Notes: generated by a model from the sequence alone, not told the origin. DNA of 64,000 nucleotides from Hydractinia symbiolongicarpus (GCF_029227915.1 NC_079881.1:4960001-5024000); one strand, 5' to 3'. Shown: positions 35,322 through 47,631, counted from the stretch's first letter. Program-made: numbers and translations.

Positions 35322-36869
35322 TCATTTAGCACTGCGTTCCAGTAACGCAAGTGATCGGATGGGACGATTGTAAATTCCATCAGCAGTTTTCACTTCTGCA
35401 ATCCTGTTGATGCCATCGCTGCCAGGAAAGATTTTCGCAATGCGTCCAAGCGGCCAATGATTTTTCAGGACGTTCTGGTCTCTAACTATCACGAGGTCTC
35501 CTTCCTTAATTTGGTCGTCATTTGTATTCCATTTAGCACGTGTTGTCAAAGAAGGCAGGTATTCCTTTCTCCATCTATTCCAAAACATATTTGAAGCAAC
35601 CTGTACGGCTCTCCATCTTTTACGAGCGTCGAGGTCTGTAAATACAGAATCTACAGGTGCATTTTGCGACGCTCTCCCTATGGGAAAATGATTTGGCGTT
35701 AGTGCTTGGTAGTCATCTGCGTCACTGCTGATAGAAGTCAACGGTCGGCTATTGATGGTTGCTTCTACTTCAGTCAAGAATGTACGTAACTCTTCTTCGG
35801 TGAAAACGCGATCACGAACTGTCGCTTTCAACGCTCGTTTAGTGATTTTTACCATAGATTCCATAGCTCCATTCATCCATGGTGAAAATGGTGGATTGAA
35901 CTTCCATTTGATACTATTCTTTGTTAACTCTTTTCGAAGTTTTGTCTCATTCAGATTTGTTACCAGTTCTCTTAGTTCACGATCTGCGCCGACGAAGTTG
36001 GTTCCTTTGTCGCTGGTGATTGTTTTGGGGTTTCCTCTTCTTGAGATATAACGTCGAAGTGCAAGAATGAAACTATCTGTCGATAAGTCTCTAGCTAGCT
36101 CAATATGAACGGCACGTGACGTCATGCAGGTAAACAATGCTCCATACCTTTTCACGGTTCCAGATGAAGCTCTTGTCCTCTTACTTCTCTTGACAATCAT
36201 TTGACCAAAGTAATCTACTCCTGATTGATTAAATGGTAGTTCACCTACAGCAAGACGATCAATTGGTAGATCTCCCATAAGTCGTGACATTGGTATGACT
36301 TTCTTTGATTTGCAGTATGTACATGCATTTATCAAATTCTTCACATAGGATTTTCCAGTCGGAATCCAAATATTTTGTCTTGGTAGTGCTAGTGTGGCGT
36401 TTTGTTCAACATGGAAGTTTGTATGATGAATGTGTTGAATTATGAGTCGTGCAATGTGGTGTTTCGGCGAGATTATCAATTGGTGCTTCGACTCAAATGG
36501 TATATCGATTAAACCAATTCTTCCTCCAACGCGAATCAAATTGTTTTGCATCATTGGTCTCAAAGCTACAAGTGGTGATCTTTTTGGTAGTTCCTTGTAT
36601 GATTGTAGGTTTTCGAATTCTAATGGGTAGGATTCTTGTTGTGAGATGCTATACAACTGTAACTTTGTTGCTTCAATTTCATCAACGGTCAGGTAATCAA
36701 ATTTTTCACGTTCAGACCCTCCCCGCTTTAATAACAACCAATTTCGTTTTAATTTGATAATCCACGCAATGGGGCGACAGAGTTTTTGCCAATCGGAATA
36801 ACTTTCCCATTTGATAAAAGATGTTTTCTCTGGTTGACTGAAAGTTGGTAATATCTGCGTCTTCTTCAC
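35322..36869 (-). CDS. BEL/Pao integrase region of pol
   Basis: A 515-codon frame. It carries the HHCC zinc finger (HHTNFH ... CTYCKSKK) and the integrase core with Asp in GVDYFGQM, Asp in TSDKGTNF and Glu in NGAMESMVKITKRALK. A C-terminal BEL-type domain follows (IKEGDLVIVRDQNVLKNHWP). It catalyses insertion of retrotransposon cDNA. It overlaps the upstream RT frame by 158 bp in a different frame. The natural pol is one polyprotein, so a single-base slip near 36850 probably split it. Confidence 0.9.
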   Translation of the reverse strand: MKKTQILPTFSQPEKTSFIKWESYSDWQKLCRPIAWIIKLKRNWLLLKRGGSEREKFDYLTVDEIEATKLQLYSISQQESYPLEFENLQSYKELPKRSPLVALRPMMQNNLIRVGGRIGLIDIPFESKHQLIISPKHHIARLIIQHIHHTNFHVEQNATLALPRQNIWIPTGKSYVKNLINACTYCKSKKVIPMSRLMGDLPIDRLAVGELPFNQSGVDYFGQMIVKRSKRTRASSGTVKRYGALFTCMTSRAVHIELARDLSTDSFILALRRYISRRGNPKTITSDKGTNFVGADRELRELVTNLNETKLRKELTKNSIKWKFNPPFSPWMNGAMESMVKITKRALKATVRDRVFTEEELRTFLTEVEATINSRPLTSISSDADDYQALTPNHFPIGRASQNAPVDSVFTDLDARKRWRAVQVASNMFWNRWRKEYLPSLTTRAKWNTNDDQIKEGDLVIVRDQNVLKNHWPLGRIAKIFPGSDGINRIAEVKTADGIYNRPIRSLALLERSAK

Positions 36870-39200
36870 TTTGAATCACATTTTGGTTTTGGTCTGGCCA
36901 ATTACATTCTTCTTCGATTAAGAGCGATGGACCGGTTAACCATCTGGAATTCTCGGTCGATGATAGTGGTACAGATCTTGTAGCATTGTCTGCTGGGTTC
37001 AGAGTTTCTGGCACAAAACGCCACGAATTGACGTCAGTCGTAGTACGAATTTCGTTGATGCGATTCATAACGAATACTGAAAATTTTCGGTTTTCTTTCG
37101 AGATATATTTCAAAACTATTTGTGACTCTATCCAAAATTTGGTACTAAGGTCCATGAAAAGACTACTCACTATTGATTCTCTCATTCTTGTAGCCAATAC
37201 AGCAGCTTGTAATTCTAATTTTGGTATTGTGAGAGATTTCGGATTCAACGGGGCGACTCTGGATTGTCCCATCACGAATGTTACATTGACGGTATACGTA
37301 TCTTGAATACGTAGATATGCGACAGCACCATATGCATTGATTGAAGCATCGGAAAAAATATGTAGTTGAATCAACTGATTATCGGACTGTAGTTTGAGCC
37401 ATCGAGGAATGCTGATCGATGTTAGTTTTTCCAATTCACTTCTCCGGCTCAACCACCTTGTTTTTAATTCGGTTGGTATTTCTTCATCCCAGTCTATTTT
37501 GGATTTCCACAAAGATTGGATGATAAGTTTTCCTTCTAAAATGAATGGTGTTAAGATGCCAAGTGGGTCAAATATTGAACTTGTTAAACTTAATATACCT
37601 CTTTTAGTTTCAGGTGATGGCTTGTTGACAACTTTGAATGTGAAATAGTCAGTATTCGGATTCCATATCATACCAAGTACTCTTTCAGTCGGTAATTTGT
37701 TTAGATATAGATTGACGTTGATTACGGTTTCGGTTTTTGGAAAACACTTAAGAGTTTCACAAGAATTTGAAAGCCATTTTGTTAAACGAAAGCCACAACT
37801 TGTCAATGCTTCTGTCACGGTTTTTGCTATCGATACGGCTTCGTCTACCATTTTCATGGAGCCCAGATAATCATCCATGTAAAACTTTTTCGTGATAGCG
37901 TCTACAATTTCGCGATCGTGATCGATACTAGTTTGTCGAAGAGCGTAATTTGCGCAACAAGGTGAGTCTACTTTACCAAATAAATGTACTTGTGTGGCAA
38001 TATCATCAATGTTGTCGCTGGTGTTTTCTCGCCAAACGAAACGAAGAGCATCTTGTTCTATCTTTGATACTTTGACTTGATGAAACATTTTTTCAATGTC
38101 AGCCGTAATTGCGTAACGATAGGTACGGAATGTGAGTAATACAGATACTAGGTTGTTCAGCAAGTCTGGGCCGGGCAACAAGTTGTCGTTTAATGAAATA
38201 CCTTTGTACTTTGCAGCTGCTGCGTCAAAGACTACACGAACTTTTCTGGGCTTGTTAGGATGGACAACACCATGATGTGGTATGTAGTTGGTGATATCGG
38301 ATGTTTGGTTCTTCTCAAAGTCTGAAAGCTTTCTTGCATGTCCAAGAGCGATATATTCCTTGACCTGTAACCTGTAATTTTCTGCTAAAATTGGTTGCTT
38401 GCTCAATTTTCTTTCGTTAGATTTCAGACGTTGGACTGCTAATTCACAGTCGTATGGTAATTTTGGTTTTTCATCTTTCCACAATAAACCTACTTCAAAA
38501 TGACCGTCTTTCATTTTCGTGGTCGACTTAAGTATGTGTAACGCATGTTTCTCGTCTTTCGTTAGTAGGTCTGGATGGAGTGGAGGCTTTGTTCCATATG
38601 ACTCGATTTCCCAGAATCTTTCTACTGCTTTATTGAGATTATCCGTATCAGTTTCTAATCGATTAATATTGGTAAATATGTTTTTATTCTTCCCACCAAA
38701 TAGGATCCAACCAAGTTGCGTTTTAACAGCTACTGGTTCGTTGTGTTTTCCAACTCGATAATCGTGTTGCATATGAAGTGATGGTGTATCGATTCCAATA
38801 AGTACTGTTACTCTGTCGTCGTTGAAGGTTGGTATATCGATGTCTTTTAAATGAACATATTTTTCTTTTAAATCTGTGATGTTTCTTTTTTCAGTAGGAG
38901 TGTTAAGATCTGGTACAACCCATGCTTTTTCGATCCTGATTTCTTCTATTAGATTGGTCGGGTGAACATTAAATGATACGATTTTTGATTTAAACGTCTG
39001 TGAATTCGATAGGATCGTCGATTCTCTCAACGATTGCTCTTTCCCACCTAATCCGAGTTTCCGCGCTGTTTCTTCGCAAATTAAGGTGCTATCTGATCCA
39101 CTATCTAAAATAGCGTTGGTTGTTACTGATTTGTTGTTATGAGTTAATGTAACCGGGATAACTTGAAGATAGGTGTCAGTTGTGGTACGAGATCGGGTGA
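36712..39200 (-). CDS. BEL/Pao protease, reverse transcriptase and RNase H
   Basis: The frame is open from about 39200. Aspartic protease motif AILDSGSDSTLI, then the RT with RKVRVVFDAAAAKY, TADIEKMFHQVKVS and catalytic FYMDDYLGS, the typical Pao insert IPRWLKLQS, then RNase H (HIFSDASINAYGAVAY; LELQAAVLATRM). It copies element RNA into cDNA in cytoplasmic particles. Before 39200 the frame meets a TGA, so the junction to gag is broken or shifted. The frame runs off into 40 junk codons after the slip near 36850. Confidence 0.9.
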
Positions 39201-39239
39201 TTCTTGCTCAGATTCATTCTTTGTATCTTCATTTTCATT

Positions 39240-40228
39240 TTGTTTGGCGGTCCTAAATGCAGCAGGGTGTGGTGACGTTTTCCACATTTATCTTCTCGAC
39301 ACCTCTTCTTAGATTTACATTCTTTTATTTTGTGAGAAGGTTAAAGACAATTGAAGCAAATTCCCTTTTCTAAAAAAAACTTCCTACGATCTGCCACCGG
39401 TTTTGATTCAAATTCTCTGCATTTACAAACAAAATGATTTTCTGAACAAATCCAACACTTCGTACTGCGTTCACTACCTGCACCTGTTGGAAATGTTTCC
39501 TCTCCAATTTTAATCTTATTATATTCCTGATCTGTGATTAAATTTGCTATTGGATTGAATTGCTCTAATAACTTTTAACTTAACCATTTCTCAAAGTCAA
39601 TCAAATTAATGCTATTCTCACTCGTAATTTTGCCTTTCGAACATTTGTAAAACTGATTGCGAAAGTGGTGAGGTAATCTAGCTACAGCCTTTGCTAAATT
39701 CTCAGTTGAATTAATAGCAGATTTGTAGCCCATGGAGATTAGCCAAGTATTATTAGAATCAAGAAGCTGCTGATATCGACGGAGAGATGTTCTGTCGCGA
39801 GGTGGTATTTGAGGAAGATCGAGAACGTTTTTTAATTTAAAGTATGATACAACAACAGGATTGCCGAAGTCAATGCTTTTAATGCTGATGCGTAAAATAT
39901 GCCACTTGCACCAATCGATAACACTGTCTTCTTTGCCCCACCGTCTAATACACTAATCAACCTCTCCATCCTTGTGTTATCGTCAAAGGAAACCTTCAAG
40001 TGTACTCTAGATTTAAAGTTTTCCACGAACTCTGGCCATTTATTAGGTGAACCATCAAACCTAAACAGATAAATAACTGGTAGATTCCTTGATTTATACT
40101 CCCAGCGAAGTACTCTAGCGGCAGTTATCGCACTTGCATCTTTCATAATGGTTTCTTGTCCTTCAATAAGATCGTCAATAAATTTATCAATTGGTTGATA
40201 ATGAGATTTATCGATATTTTCCGGATTA
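39240..40228 (-). pseudogene. BEL/Pao gag remnant with zinc knuckles
   Basis: Pieces in different frames: FRFDGSPNKWPEFVENFKSR (39832-40146 frame), then PQIPPRDRTSLRRYQQLLDS and ARLPHHFRNQFYKCSKG, then CWICSENHFVCKCREF and CFNCL/stop/PSHKIKECKSK with CGKRHHTLLH. All are typical of BEL/Pao gag. There is at least one frame slip near 39850, stops near 39571 and 39343, and the N-terminus is missing beyond 40228. Confidence 0.75.
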
Positions 40229-40610
40229 TTGAAGACATTGTTTTCGACATCTTTTAGTTCTGAACGGTTCGTTGGACATATCCTTAGACTACCAGAGACT
40301 ACACCTGCACAACAAGCTATGAAATACTACTTCGAAATTCCCAAAGATGCACAGAACTTTCCAGGAAACAAACGAATTATTTTACCAACTTCTATAGATC
40401 AAGATATCAAAACAACTCTCAAAAATAACCCAACACTCCCTGTTAAGCAATTTACAACAACTGATGACCTTCGCACACTAAAACAGATTGCACAAGATAG
40501 AAAACGATGGAGTGATTTATCTAAAGTCATTTGCCTCGCCTAAGATAAATAAAACACTGTTTTTACAAATTGAAAAGGCATAGAAGAAGAAGAAGAATTA
40601 AATGTAAATA
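40229..40610 (+). mobile_element. Non-LTR retrotransposon 3' end with (GAA)n tail
   Basis: The plus frame reads ERFVGHILRLPETTPAQQAM, then a Pro/Lys-rich region with LPVKQFTTTDDLRTLK and AQDRKRWSDLSKVICLA before TAA at 40541. This is the C-terminal tail seen after the RT domain of many metazoan non-LTR elements. A GAAGAAGAAGAA tail follows at 40584-40597. It is 5'-truncated, abutting the BEL gag. Confidence 0.75.
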
Positions 40611-41370
40611 AACAAGGAAAAAAGTAAACAAAACGCCAAGCAGAGTTAAAACTTACCTTTATCTTTTAAAGAATCCTATGTTGTAGCTACAATAAATTTT
40701 ATGTTTACACGACATTCGATTTCAAAAAAGTATATTTTTAGTTCGAATGTACGTTCCGTATGGGAATAGTTTCTATAAAGACATGGTTTCTACATCATGC
40801 TTATAATGTTATATTTTTTTGTCATAAAATGCAGCACCCAGATAATAATCCATATAATAACTGTTTATGAGGGCAATAGCAGAGAATATTTACCGACGTC
40901 AAAGTATTGCCCCAGCTTGGGAGGCCATTACGCCACAGAGGGGTATCATAGGGTTAATACACTAGCCGTAAATCTAAGGACAAATCGTCTATGTAAAAAA
41001 ACAGTGAGAAAATTTATTTGTAGCATTTTGATCACTAAGATAGTGACCCGTCGTTATGCGGATATTTTTTTTGCGGAGAGAAGCGGAGGGCGCGTCAGCA
41101 CCCGGAGCGTAGCGGAGCCCATTTCCTCATTAAATAAGCCAAATAAAGGCTGTATGGGATTTCCGCGTCTCGCCCCTATACATCAAAATTATCAAACACT
41201 CTTCCCCACGGTTACGATTTCGCCCATTTTCGTTTTGTTTCCCAGCAATTTAATCTGGTCGTTTTTCCCTAAATTTCTGATTAAGCGAGACAACATGACT
41301 TTAAAACGGCAATGGGGGAGGCTTTGTTGTTATTTAAATATGGTGACGATGCGAGAAGGACCACGAGAAT

Positions 41371-43583
41371 GGTAGTGGCTAGATGCAGCGCGACTCAGAA
41401 CCATCATATTTTTTTCAAATACACTTCATCTTGGAGGTCACCCTCCATCAATGTTTTTTGTGGAGAAGTTCGAGCGGATAGATGAAACTTAAATTAAATC
41501 ATCATTTTATCTTTTTTTTTTTAAAAAAAGTATGTAAAATGTAAATAAAAAAACAATATATAAAAAACGCTTAGTAAAATCATAATGATAAGAAAGAGAA
41601 ATACACTGTTTTGAATGAACATTAACACTTTCCACACTTCCATTTAACAGCCTCGTCATCGTTTTTAAATACTTCTAAAGGAATGGACACACACTTTCTG
41701 TGATACCATTCCTCGCATTTACTGCAAACAGCCATGAACATCTTGCTGTCAGCTTCGGCGTCTCTAGTGAAAAATGGTCGACGACAAACACAAAAAACAT
41801 CCTGGTAACTGACCAACGCTCTGTTGGTCTTGCACCTTTTTTCTGTGCGAGGAAACGGCGAAAACTTTTCTTCAACCAAGCATGAAAGAAGATGTTTTCT
41901 CATTTTTGCAATGTCGAATTTTTGACCTACAGGAGTAACGCCAAACAATGCATCGACAAGAAAAGCTACGGCAAAAACTCCACAATCAATAGAGTTTTTT
42001 TGTTGATGGACAGGAGAAATGTTAACAGATAAGGTGCTTTCTGAAGTGAATGCGATATCGGCTATCTGCTTCCATACCGCTTCAGCAATTCTTCCAGCAA
42101 GTGAGTCGCAATAATATATCTAAATTAAGAAGAATAAAGAAACGTCTGCAATCCTTCTGGGGAAGTGATTGTTTTTCATTCTATTTTTTTTTCATAATAG
42201 TTGAGAACGTTAGACCAAACAAAACAGTAGTAGCAAGCTGGTTCTAAGCATAAAATTTGCTCACCTCTTTATCATCCAAGGAAAACACAGCAGTCCAGTG
42301 ATCTGCATGAAAGAGTATCTGTGCAAAATTTTCTTTGTGATGACTGAACTATCCCTTTTCACCAGAATCGGTTTCTTCGAACCCGTTCACTAAAGGGAAC
42401 TGCAACTTCAATATTTTCTGGCATAAATTGATTGCATCATCTCGCAGTCTATGACCATTTAAAATATCATTCTTGATTTCTTCTGACATTCTTGCTGACA
42501 TCCTGCATCTTTCTCTTCGATTTCTGTTTGACGGAACGAAATACGTTTCTACAAGATCATGATCAGTAGAACCAGCGGTCACCTGTTCATCATGAACCGC
42601 TCTATCTTGAAAATCACATACAACCGTTGTCTTTACACCGACAGTATTCATATCTGTGATGAAAATTTTTGCCCTGTAAAGTTGACGCATCATCTCGGCC
42701 CTCTGACCAACTCTATGTGAGTATGGGTGTTTTTTGTTTATCGAAAATGACTTTTTAAACTTTTTCGGAGCAATTGATGGTCTGGAGATAAATGCACTGG
42801 CTCTCCTTTTCAAATTAGGCGAAAAGAGTTGTTTTTGCGGAATTCAATAATGCTGTAATTTCAGTGGTGTATGATCTCAACAGCTCCTCGTCCTTCACAA
42901 GATATGTTAAGTCGTAAAACGTAAAACTTTGAACGATGTTCATACTCATACTTCCCTAGTTCCGCTCTAAACTCTTCATATGACTTAAATGTTTCAAAAT
43001 CTAAAAGAAATCACTTAATAATGTCTAAGTTTTTCGTTTCCTTTTCTACTTAGCTAATCAATTATGCATAATAGTAAAAATATACCTGTAGCTTCTTCTT
43101 TCTTGTTTGGGAGCTCGTTTTTAATATTATCAATCGACTTTTCTTCCCTAATAGATTCCATATCACAGGTAAACTAGGAGAAGAAAGAAACAATAATCAG
43201 TGAAAAATATTCTCAACAATGTTAGGAATAATCCGAAGAATAATCTATTCACTATTTCGAAAAGAAAAAAAATGTTGTAGTTACCTACCAAATTTATCTT
43301 AAACTTTTTCCTTTTCGATAAAATAAATATTTTGAACCAAATTTCAATAAATAAAAAATAATAAACTTATCAGTAAAACAGTACAAAACAAATTAATTTC
43401 GTACAAACAACTATAAATCGTAATTGAATGATCACCCACGTGGTGTATCTACAGCATCAACACTTTGAATATATAAAACAACTTTTCCGCGTAAAATTAT
43501 TGTTTACATCCAACTCGCATTCAGTGAATCGTGGACTCGCTTTTTTAACTCGGTTCTGAGTCGCGCTGCATCTAGCCACTACC
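41371..43583 (-). mobile_element. Mutator-like element carrying Ulp1-PHD gene
   Basis: Perfect 32-bp terminal inverted repeats beginning GGTAGTGGCTAGATGCAGCG (41371-41402 and 43552-43583) are flanked by an exact 9-bp target duplication CACGAGAAT (41362-41370 and 43584-43592). The 9-bp duplication points to the Mutator superfamily. There is no transposase; the cargo on the minus strand is a gene with a Ulp1/C48 protease domain and a PHD finger. Identical ends suggest a recent insertion, probably moved by a transposase encoded elsewhere. Confidence 0.9.
41622..43161 (-). CDS. Ulp1-like cysteine protease with C-terminal PHD finger
   Basis: Exons I read: 43161-43086 (MESIREEKSIDNIK..., phase 1), one starting at 43000 (DFETFKSYEEFRAELGKYEY, weakly like the N-terminal part of SWIM/FAR1-type transposon proteins), one ending at 42265, and 42119-41622. 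The protease domain has His in HADHWTAVFSLDD, Asp in IYYCDSLAG and Cys in NSIDCGVFAVAFLVDALFG, the C48 His-Asp-Cys triad. It is followed by KMRKHLLSCL. The PHD finger is CVCRRPF...CSKCEEWYHRKC...WKCGKC. An in-frame TAG at 42349-42351 precedes the His motif and the middle exons do not share one frame, so this copy may be defective or have introns I misjudge. The usual role is removal of SUMO-like modifiers; here it is transposon cargo. Confidence 0.7.
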
Positions 43584-46500
43584 CACGAGAATTTTACTGG
43601 AAAAGTTTACCTTTTATATCTATCAATCTCAGGTAGTAATATACTTATTTAATTCTCATTAGATATACTTTATCTTAAGTTATTAACATTTAGTGCTTGC
43701 TTTTTTTCGTTATATATGGAAACTTTATCCAGCGTAGCTAGCTAGCTAGCTAGCTATGTAAAGAAAGCATATGTATTAGCTAGCTAGCTAGTGCTAGTTC
43801 CACATACTAGGTAGCTAGCAGACCTTCAGTGAGATATTTCTTGCCATAGCTAGTTATCTACATATTTTTTTAAAAGAAACCTAAGCATTTGGTTGAGCCT
43901 GGATGGAGTTTCTTAAAATTTGATAAGTTGAGCCTCAAGCGTTTGGACTATGGTTTTGACATATATATTTTCTATTGTACATTAAGTTTCTTAATGTTGA
44001 AGATTTCTAAAAATTTGGTCTTTCTGAACCTAAGGTAAAAACAAACATGTATATAATCGTTTCCAAAAAATGAAGGTGATCGTTTAATTTCTAAAAACCT
44101 GGAAATAGTTTCCCGATAAAGAATTATTTTCGTTGGACACCGTTCTTGTTCCGTTTTAAATAAAAAATGTCACTAGCCCATGCAATATTACGTTCGAAAC
44201 ACACTGCGGTACTGTCAATGCAGAAACCCTAGCAAATGTTTCATCAAGGCGAAACTGAAACCGTTTGATCGACTGCCATGGAGCACGTGGGAACTTTTAT
44301 GATTCATTATACAATTCAACCGAAAATGGCGTTTAAAATTTTTCGCTTGCAAACCTGGGCGACTCAGTCCCACGCTCCGCAACACTTTCTATATTGATTA
44401 CTATTTGGGTAACCTTTGCTGCCATTGCGTAGAGTGTGATGCTCTGAACAAAAATATACCTTTGAGGGGTTACAAGGATAATTTAATGACGTCACCATTC
44501 CTTCCACCCTGAAACACGTCGAGTGGTTAGGATTTCGGAAATTTGACCAATTTTGATGCCAAGTTATCTCCAGAAACCTACGTTAGAAAGTACGTTGGTT
44601 ATTTTCATCCATTACCGACTTTCATACAGCGCAGTCTGGGCACGAGTAAAGCGCTTGTAGGGATAAATTTCAACCTGTTTTTGTGTGACTCGATAGCCCA
44701 GTCAATTTTCTTGGTCACTTTCTCACAAAGAATTATTTGTGTCATACGGAAAAAGGCAGAAATGTGTAGCGTTCTGTTGTTTCTTTCCTAATTATTTGCA
44801 TTTTATACTAACGTTTAACTATTAAATAACGTATTAGTGTGATGCTGCTAGTCCTCTCTGTGGTATAATAACTTTATTAAGACGTTTCAAGTAAGAACAA
44901 CTTACAGTTTTAACTTTTACAAAGTTTAAAGTTGGATGATGGCAAAATGGGTATTTTTAGCTATGTGGCTGCAGAGACAGTGAGCATAGACTGAAGTACT
45001 TGTTAAAAAAAACATGACACATCTTCTTCTTTTAATCAGCCTTGATGGTATAATTAAGTATAGCTAGATGGCTAAAACCACCAATGTAAAATGTATGCTT
45101 GGCTTGGCTACCTGAAAACAAGGACAATCCAACATGAATTAGAGCTATAGCTAATTGTAGCAAAAGTTGAAGAAATGGATAATCCAATATCAAACCAAAA
45201 GAATCAAGATATTTGAATAATCATCAAAGACCATTGTCAAATTTGGACAAAAGGTTATTAAAAATGACACAACTGCATATGTAGCTTATACTGTCCTAAT
45301 TACGTGATTATCTAAAAGCGAATATTTAACTTCACCGACTACATAACTGTATGGTTTAGCATCTCGTAAAATAACTTTAAAAAAATTGTGATTGAATGGA
45401 AAGTCATTGGATGAAAAGCGAATTAGTAAAAACATTCAAACATCCTTATAGCTAGCTACTATAATTTTGGTGTTTCGATGCAGACGAAGACGTGAAAAAA
45501 AGATATATTTTTAGATAATGCATAAGGAAATGATCTACAGATTTATCGTCAACCCATTGGGTTTAAAATTTAAATTTTAAGTTTTTTAGTTTTTTAATTT
45601 AACTTTTTCTGGCTTTCTTTTTTTTCATGAGGAAAAGTTTTTTGTGGATGCAGGTAATCTTTAAAAGAAGTATTTTTAACAGAAAGAAGTTTTCATGATT
45701 TTTTTGGTTTTTTTTTCTTTAGTTTACTAATTCACCACAAATTTTAAGAATCAGTCATGTATTTGCATGTGCTTACAAGTTATTCGCTGAAATAAATTCT
45801 GGTGAAAAGTATAAAGATAACATTTTTATTTATTTACAACCTTATCCCGTCTCTACCAGAAAAGTTTGACCTACCATCCCCCTTTTAATGCTAGATTCCT
45901 AACCAATTTATATAGACAATATTAAATTTTGGCTAATCTGGCAATTTTAGATTTTTTTGCTAAAATAAATTTTTTATATGTCTGATATATATGATTTTGC
46001 ATATACTGGACTCGTGTATGTTTTACGAAAATCGCTTCTCGGTATTTATACATTATTAACTAGAAGATTACATATGTCAAATGTTGATGAAGATTTTTGC
46101 ATAAAATATTTTTTCTCATGCTGAAGATTTAGTAAAAATCAGTATGGTCAAATAACGAAAACTTTATTGTGGACAAAAAATGAAAAACTTTGCAGTAAAA
46201 ATTTTTGTGGATTAGATTTTTTTTTGTAAATTTAGAATTAAGATAGATGTAATTAACAGCTAACATAATGATAATATAACAAAAGTAGTTACAGTGATGT
46301 TTTCCCTGTCCTTGTGCACTGGCCAAACTAACTAAAGCTAACTGGTTTAAACTACACCTACCTTTTGTCAGCTACCTAGTTAGCTAGCTAACTCCACTTG
46401 CCTACTTTTGAAATATAGTGGTTGTAACTATTTGGGACAATAATTTTTAAAGATAACAATAAAAATTAGCAATGTGGTGCCACAATAACATTTCTTTCTG

Positions 46501-46594
46501 GTTTAATACGACGGACGCTTGACTTTTATTAGCTAGGCTAACTTATACGACGGAATCAACAGTTTTTAGTCATTAATAACCTTGAATTTTGTAA
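43584..46594. other. Intergenic, TAGC microsatellite, no gene recognised
   Basis: (TAGC)n and palindromic GCTAGC runs lie at 43736-43800. One arm of a long-range inverted repeat lies at 44609-44672. The remaining open frames are short and featureless. Confidence 0.5.
44609..44672 (+). repeat. Inverted-repeat arm, partner at 47632-47692
   Basis: CGACTTTCATACAGCGCAGT and the following 40 bp recur in reverse complement at 47632-47692 with few mismatches. In both copies the reading TFIQRSLGTSKA is open. They flank the Penelope-like fragment and could be pLTR-like ends or two copies of a coding piece. Confidence 0.6.
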
Positions 46595-47290
46595 TAGTGA
46601 TAGGGCTTTAGAGGCGATTAAACCATGGTTCAATGCAGGTTTCAATTGATTGATATACAGTGCTTCTTTTATTAACAAAATGTTCCAATTATAGCTGCAA
46701 TCTATACCTTTAACGTGTTATTGGACACAATTTATGTGGGATAAACGGACTTCATTGTCCTTTGACATAACGTCATCAAGCAAGTTGTTAATGCTAATTA
46801 TGTGAGCAACGCCATTGCATGTATTAATGTGTTTACGTACCGCACTATTTTTATCACTCTATGCATGTTCTAAGGCTCTTTCATACAATGTACGTTCAGT
46901 TTTGCCAATGTATTGTGTGTTAGATCCAGCACAGGAGAACTGGTAAACAAGATTTAATTTAGACAGCAGAGGTGTAACATCCTTCGTGTTTGTAAAAAAT
47001 TCCAATTTCGTCGTGTCGTACATAATTTTAAAATGAACGAATTTATCATTTACCAGGTTCCGACGGACTTTACGAATACATGATTTTATTTAGGAAACAC
47101 CGTTTTCTCCACAGTAAGGTATTCTGAAACAAATAGGAACAATCTTTTTGTCATTCTCGGTTACAGGTGTGTTATTAGACTTGTTCAATAATTTATGTAT
47201 GATGGAATTGGAAACATGTTTTGGAAAACCATTCAATGATGCGAACTTCTTGATTATGGAAAACTCACTTGATAGTTTTGTTGGGTAGCA
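46595..47290 (-). pseudogene. Penelope-like element: RT end and GIY-YIG nuclease
   Basis: The minus strand reads SSEFSIIKKFASLNGFPKHV, IVPICFRIPYCGENGVS, then VHFKIMYDTTKLEFFTNTKD, then the GIY-YIG-type segment VYQFSCAGSNTQYIGKTERT with LYERALEHA, SAVRKHINTCNG and KEALYINQLKPALNHGL. This order (RT thumb, then GIY-YIG endonuclease) is diagnostic of Penelope-like retroelements. There are stops after GENGVS, EHA and NCVQ. The catalytic RT core is not seen upstream. Confidence 0.8.
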
Positions 47291-47529
47291 GCTATTTTAT
47301 TCTGTGATGATGACTTGAACTATAGTCGAAGTATTAGAAACTGAAAAATTCTTGTTTTATTTATGATCTGGCTTACGTGATTTAAATAAAATGAACTTAT
47401 TCGGACTTTCTTTTTTACTTTTCCTATTTAAATCGTCATATGACTCACAATACTTGAATTTTTTAGTTTTTGGTAGAATACAGTCCATAAACCATTAAAA
47501 ATACTTTTCTTTGATTTTAGTGTTATAGC

Positions 47530-47561
47530 ATGGAGGTATAAAAGTTATTTTATACCTCCAT
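47530..47561. repeat. 14-bp perfect hairpin
   Basis: ATGGAGGTATAAAA and its exact complement lie around a GTTA loop, between the Penelope-like fragment and the inverted-repeat arm at 47632. It may be part of the element's terminal structure. Confidence 0.7.
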
Positions 47562-47631
47562 ATGGGTAAAGATACAAGTTAAATTTTCCGTTAATGTGTT
47601 GTTTTCTTCTAGTTGCGCTACCATTATGAAA

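Larger units (their letters stand above)
34561..40228 (-). mobile_element. BEL/Pao LTR retrotransposon, 5'-truncated
   Basis: In minus orientation: gag remnant (about 40228-39580), CCHC region (39500-39240), aspartic protease plus RT plus RNase H (39200-36712), integrase (36869-35322), polypurine tract (35039-35047) and 3' LTR (34561-35038). There is no 5' LTR: gag is cut at about 40228, where an oppositely oriented non-LTR fragment begins. Gag has a stop in the zinc-knuckle region and frame breaks, and pol has one frame slip near 36850. The element is inactive as seen. Confidence 0.9.

Noticed and set aside
35752-38761. Several plus-strand frames across the BEL/Pao pol region
   Set aside because: Shadows of the minus-strand pol frames.
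40797-41375. 192-residue plus frame
   Set aside because: No recognisable motif; composition like non-coding sequence, and it runs into the Mutator-like element border.
44543-44791. 82-residue plus frame
   Set aside because: It overlaps the inverted-repeat arm; the start has no support.
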